The notes below the pieces were generated by a model that searched no databases, was not told the DNA's origin, and saw nothing but the letters and a program-made list of their open reading frames with translations. Positions 5,406-8,225 of a stretch of DNA of 8,225 nucleotides are shown here, piece after piece. The position numbers and the translations under genes were made by a program. The DNA is from JAVVHH01 sp032249615 (GTDB lineage Bacteria > Pseudomonadota > Alphaproteobacteria > Acetobacterales > Acetobacteraceae), in assembly GCA_032249615.1 (NCBI GenBank), contig JAVVHH010000159.1:1-8225 (forward strand), written 5' to 3'. Position 1 is the stretch's first letter; the number at the start of each line of letters is the position of its first letter.

Positions 5406-8225
5406 GCGGCGATCTCCACGTCGATGCCTTCAAGTCGGTCTTCCAGGGCGTCGCTGGCGCGGCGCAGCGCCTCGACGGTCGCATCGTCCGGCGTCCAATA
5501 GCGGCGCTCGTGCGCCTCGATCAGGCGGCCGGCGATCTTGGCCGAGGCTTTGGGGTTCAGGGACGCCAGCCTCTCGCGCATGGCGTCGTCCAGCACGTAG
5601 GTTTCGGCGAGCTGTTGGTAGACCCAGGGGCTGACCTCGCCGGTGGTGGCCGACCACCCGAGCGTGTTGGTGACGTGCGCGTCGATCTCGCGGACGCCCT
5701 CGTAACCGTGCTTCAGCAGGGCTTCATACCATTTCGGGTTGAGCGCCCGGGTGCGGGTTTCGAGCGAGACCTGTTCGGAGAGCGTGCGGACGGTGCCGTC
5801 GCCGCGGGTCTGATCGCCGATATAGACCTGCGCCGCCACGCCGCCGCGGGCCTGCCGGACCGCCCGCGAGACGCCGCCGAGCGTATCGAAATAGTGGTCG
5901 ACCGTGGTGACGCCGAGTTCGATGCTGTCGAGGTTCTGATAGGTCGCCTCGACGCTGGAGAGGATGTGGTGCAGCACCGCCTTCTGCTGGCTGGGGCGGC
6001 CGTCCACGCCGTAGGCGAAGCCCTTGCGGGCGGTGTACGCCTCGGCCAGCTCGTCCTCGTCGTTCCAGACGCCGCTGCCGACCATCTGGTTGACGTTGGC
6101 GCCGTAGGCGCCGTCCGCGTTGCCGAACACGCGGAGCGCGGCCTGTTCGAGTGTGCCGCCCTGGGCTGCCATGAAGGCTAGCGCGTGCTTCCGGATGTGG
6201 TTCTGCTCGAGCGGCTCGTCGGCCTGGGCAGCCAGCAGCGCGGCTTCGGCGAGCAGCTTGGTCTGCAGTGGAAGCAGGTCGCGGAAGATGCCGGAGAGCG
6301 TGATCACCACGTCGACGCGGGCGCGGCCGAGCGTTTCGAGCGGCACGAGCTTGGCGCCGCAGAGGCGGCCGTAGCTGTCGAACCGCGGCGCGGCCCCCAT
6401 CAGCCAGAGCGCCTGGGCGATCGGGCCGCCTTCCGATTTCAGGTTGTCGGTGCCCCACAGCACCATGGCGACGGTCTCCGGCAGGCCGTGGCCTTCGGCC
6501 ATGTGCCGGGCGAGCAGGCGGTCGGCCTGGCGCGCGCCGTCGCCGACGGCGAACTGGCTGGGGATGCGGAAGGGGTCGAAGCCGTGCAGGTTGCGGCCGG
6601 TCGGCAGCACCTCCGTGGTGCGCAGGAAGTCGCCGCCGGGGGCCGGGCGGGTGTAGCCGCCATCCAGCGCGTGGATCACGGCCGGCAGTTCGTGGTCTTC
6701 GGCGAGCAGGGCGTCGAGGCGGGCGCGCTCGCCGGGCTCGGTGACGCCGGCGGCGTCGAGCATGGCGGTGCGCTCGTCGGGGCTGGGCGGTTCGCCGATC
6801 ACGTGCAGCCCGTGCGGGATCAGGGTGTATTCCAGCTCGAGCAGGTCGGCGGCGATCCGCTCGATGCTGCCCCGCAGCTCCACCGCTTCGGCCTGCGCCG
6901 CGATGAGTGTCGCCAGGGCGTCACGCTGTTCCGGGTCGGTGTCTGGCTCCATCGCTCGCCAGCGGTCGATGGAGGATTTCAGGTCCAGCAGACCGCGGTA
7001 GAGGCCGGCATGGGCGACCGGGGGCGTGAGATAGGAAACCAGCGTCGCCGCGGCGCGCCGCTTGGCGAGCATGCCTTCGGACGGGTTGTTGGAGGCGTAG
7101 AGGTTGATGTTCGGCAGGTCGCCGATCAGCCGGTCCGGCCAGCAGGCGGCGGACAGCCCGGCCTGCTTGCCCGGCATGAATTCGAGCGCGCCGTGGGTGC
7201 CGAAATGCAGCACGGCGTCGGCGGCGAAGTCTTCGCGAATCCAGCGGTAGAAGGCGCAGAAAGCGTGGGTCGGGGCGAAGCCGCGCTCGAACAGTAGCCG
7301 CATCGGGTCGCCCTCGAAGCCGAACGCGGGCTGCAGTCCGACGAACACGTTGCCGAACCGGCGGCCCAGCACGAAGAGGGAGGCGCCGTCGGTGTTGGCG
7401 CGGCCCGGCGCCGGGCCCCAGACGGCCTCGATTTCGTTCAGCCAGGGCTGCTTGCGGACGTGGTCGTCGACGGCGACACGCGCCCCGATCGTACCGTCCA
7501 TTCCCCAGGCTTCGCCGCCGTCGATCACCAGGGAGCGCAGCGTTTCCGCATCGGCCGGCACCTCGACGCCGTAGCCCGCTTCCTTCATGGCGGCGAGCGT
7601 GTTGTGCAGGCTCTTGAACACGGCGAGGTAGGCGGCCGTGCCGGTCGCCCCGGCGTTGGGCGGGAAGTTGAACAGGACGATGGCGACTCGGCGCTCTGCC
7701 CGCTGCGAGCGCCGCAGGGCGACCAGCTTGGCGACGCGGCCGGCCAGGGCGGCGGCCCGCTCCGGGTGCGAGGCCATGTCGCGCTTGGTGGCGTCGCTGG
7801 CGGTCGAGCGGCCGCCGAACACCATCGGGCTGATCGCGCCGTCCAGTTCGGGGATCGCGACCATCATCGTGGCCTCGACCGGCAACAGGCCGCGGGCGTC
7901 GCCGTCCCACTGTTCCAGCGTTTGGAACTCGACGGGGCAGGCGGACAGGTATGGCACGTCCAGCGTGGCGAGCAGGGCCTCGGCGGCCCGGCTGTCGTTG
8001 TAGGCGGGGCCGCCGACCAGCGAGAACCCGGTCAGCGACACGACCGCGTCCACCGTGGCCGCACCATCTTTCATGAAGTAGGCCTCGATCGCCGGGCGCG
8101 AGTCGAGCCCGCTGGCGAAGGCGGGGATCACTCGAAGCCCGCGCGCCTCGAGGGCGTCGATCACGCCGTCGTAGTGGGCGGCGTTGCCGGAGATCAGGTA
8201 GGAGCGCAGCAGCAGCAGCCCCACC
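5402..8225 (-). CDS. bchH: BchH, Mg-chelatase large (porphyrin-binding) subunit, lacking the N-terminal part
   Basis: BchH binds protoporphyrin IX and, with the AAA+ subunits BchI and BchD, inserts Mg2+, the first committed step of bacteriochlorophyll synthesis. It may also pass the product to BchM. 940 in-frame codons are present up to the TGA at 5404-5402; full BchH is about 1,200-1,250 aa, so roughly 250-300 N-terminal residues lie past the right edge. The GTG at 8224-8222 is an internal valine, not a start. Hallmarks, counted from that codon: LRSYLISGNAAHYDGVIDAL (6-25), VLFNFPPNAGATGTAAYL (183-200), HFGTHGALEFMPGKQAGLSA (340-359) with Glu348 in the conserved H-G-x-x-E-x-x-P-G motif, LPNINLYASNNPSEG (370-384), and near the end NPKWYEALLKHGYEGVREI and the WVYQQLAETY segment. 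No frameshift or internal stop is seen. bchH is followed directly by bchL with a 4-base overlap. Confidence 0.97.
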   Translation of the reverse strand, partial: VGLLLLRSYLISGNAAHYDGVIDALEARGLRVIPAFASGLDSRPAIEAYFMKDGAATVDAVVSLTGFSLVGGPAYNDSRAAEALLATLDVPYLSACPVEFQTLEQWDGDARGLLPVEATMMVAIPELDGAISPMVFGGRSTASDATKRDMASHPERAAALAGRVAKLVALRRSQRAERRVAIVLFNFPPNAGATGTAAYLAVFKSLHNTLAAMKEAGYGVEVPADAETLRSLVIDGGEAWGMDGTIGARVAVDDHVRKQPWLNEIEAVWGPAPGRANTDGASLFVLGRRFGNVFVGLQPAFGFEGDPMRLLFERGFAPTHAFCAFYRWIREDFAADAVLHFGTHGALEFMPGKQAGLSAACWPDRLIGDLPNINLYASNNPSEGMLAKRRAAATLVSYLTPPVAHAGLYRGLLDLKSSIDRWRAMEPDTDPEQRDALATLIAAQAEAVELRGSIERIAADLLELEYTLIPHGLHVIGEPPSPDERTAMLDAAGVTEPGERARLDALLAEDHELPAVIHALDGGYTRPAPGGDFLRTTEVLPTGRNLHGFDPFRIPSQFAVGDGARQADRLLARHMAEGHGLPETVAMVLWGTDNLKSEGGPIAQALWLMGAAPRFDSYGRLCGAKLVPLETLGRARVDVVITLSGIFRDLLPLQTKLLAEAALLAAQADEPLEQNHIRKHALAFMAAQGGTLEQAALRVFGNADGAYGANVNQMVGSGVWNDEDELAEAYTARKGFAYGVDGRPSQQKAVLHHILSSVEATYQNLDSIELGVTTVDHYFDTLGGVSRAVRQARGGVAAQVYIGDQTRGDGTVRTLSEQVSLETRTRALNPKWYEALLKHGYEGVREIDAHVTNTLGWSATTGEVSPWVYQQLAETYVLDDAMRERLASLNPKASAKIAGRLIEAHERRYWTPDDATVEALRRASDALEDRLEGIDVEIAA

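Noticed and set aside
6185..7297. Open frame of 370 codons on the plus strand, opposite bchH
   Set aside because: Shadow of bchH caused by the third-position GC bias. The composition is biased and there is no domain, while the minus strand shows continuous BchH homology.
8222..8224. GTG as a start codon of a 940-aa BchH
   Set aside because: Homology runs straight through this codon and full-length BchH is about 250-300 residues longer, so it is an internal valine and the gene is cut by the window edge.

Overview
The window is a stretch of a photosynthesis gene cluster (PGC) from a purple phototrophic proteobacterium. The set of genes (a Mg-chelatase large subunit of the BchH type, BchL, BchM, a PucC-family LhaA, the reaction-centre H subunit and its PuhB/PuhC assembly factors, then AcsF), the high G+C content and the sequence style point to an alphaproteobacterium. 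An H-subunit N-terminus that resembles the Rhodospirillum type makes Rhodospirillales-like ancestry plausible, but that is tentative. Presence of acsF shows that the organism can make bacteriochlorophyll with oxygen.

All nine genes lie on the minus strand and are read from right to left: bchH (its N-terminal part lies beyond the right edge), bchL, bchM, lhaA, puhA, puhB, puhC, an unnamed 97-codon gene, and acsF (only its first 83 codons are inside the window). Coding density is essentially complete. The only non-coding gaps are 12 bases before puhA, 24 before puhC and 2 before the small gene. Five junctions overlap (ATGA, TGATG, ATGA, GTGA, ATGA), so the segment looks like one co-transcribed, translationally coupled run, equivalent to the bchFNBHLM-lhaA-puhA superoperon known from Rhodobacter capsulatus and its downstream puhBC...acsF part. 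No terminator or clear promoter is visible.

Functionally the run joins pigment synthesis to complex assembly. BchH inserts Mg into protoporphyrin IX, BchM methylates the product, AcsF closes the fifth ring using O2, and BchL feeds electrons to the dark protochlorophyllide reductase. LhaA, PuhB and PuhC help to assemble light-harvesting complex 1 and the reaction centre around the H subunit PuhA.

Nothing in the window looks like a wholly new system. The items most worth a second look are the uncharacterised 97-aa protein between puhC and acsF, the absence of puhE at that position, the apparent lack in PuhA of the histidine pair that forms the proton entry point in the Rhodobacter sphaeroides reaction centre, and a somewhat long N-terminal tail on BchL.
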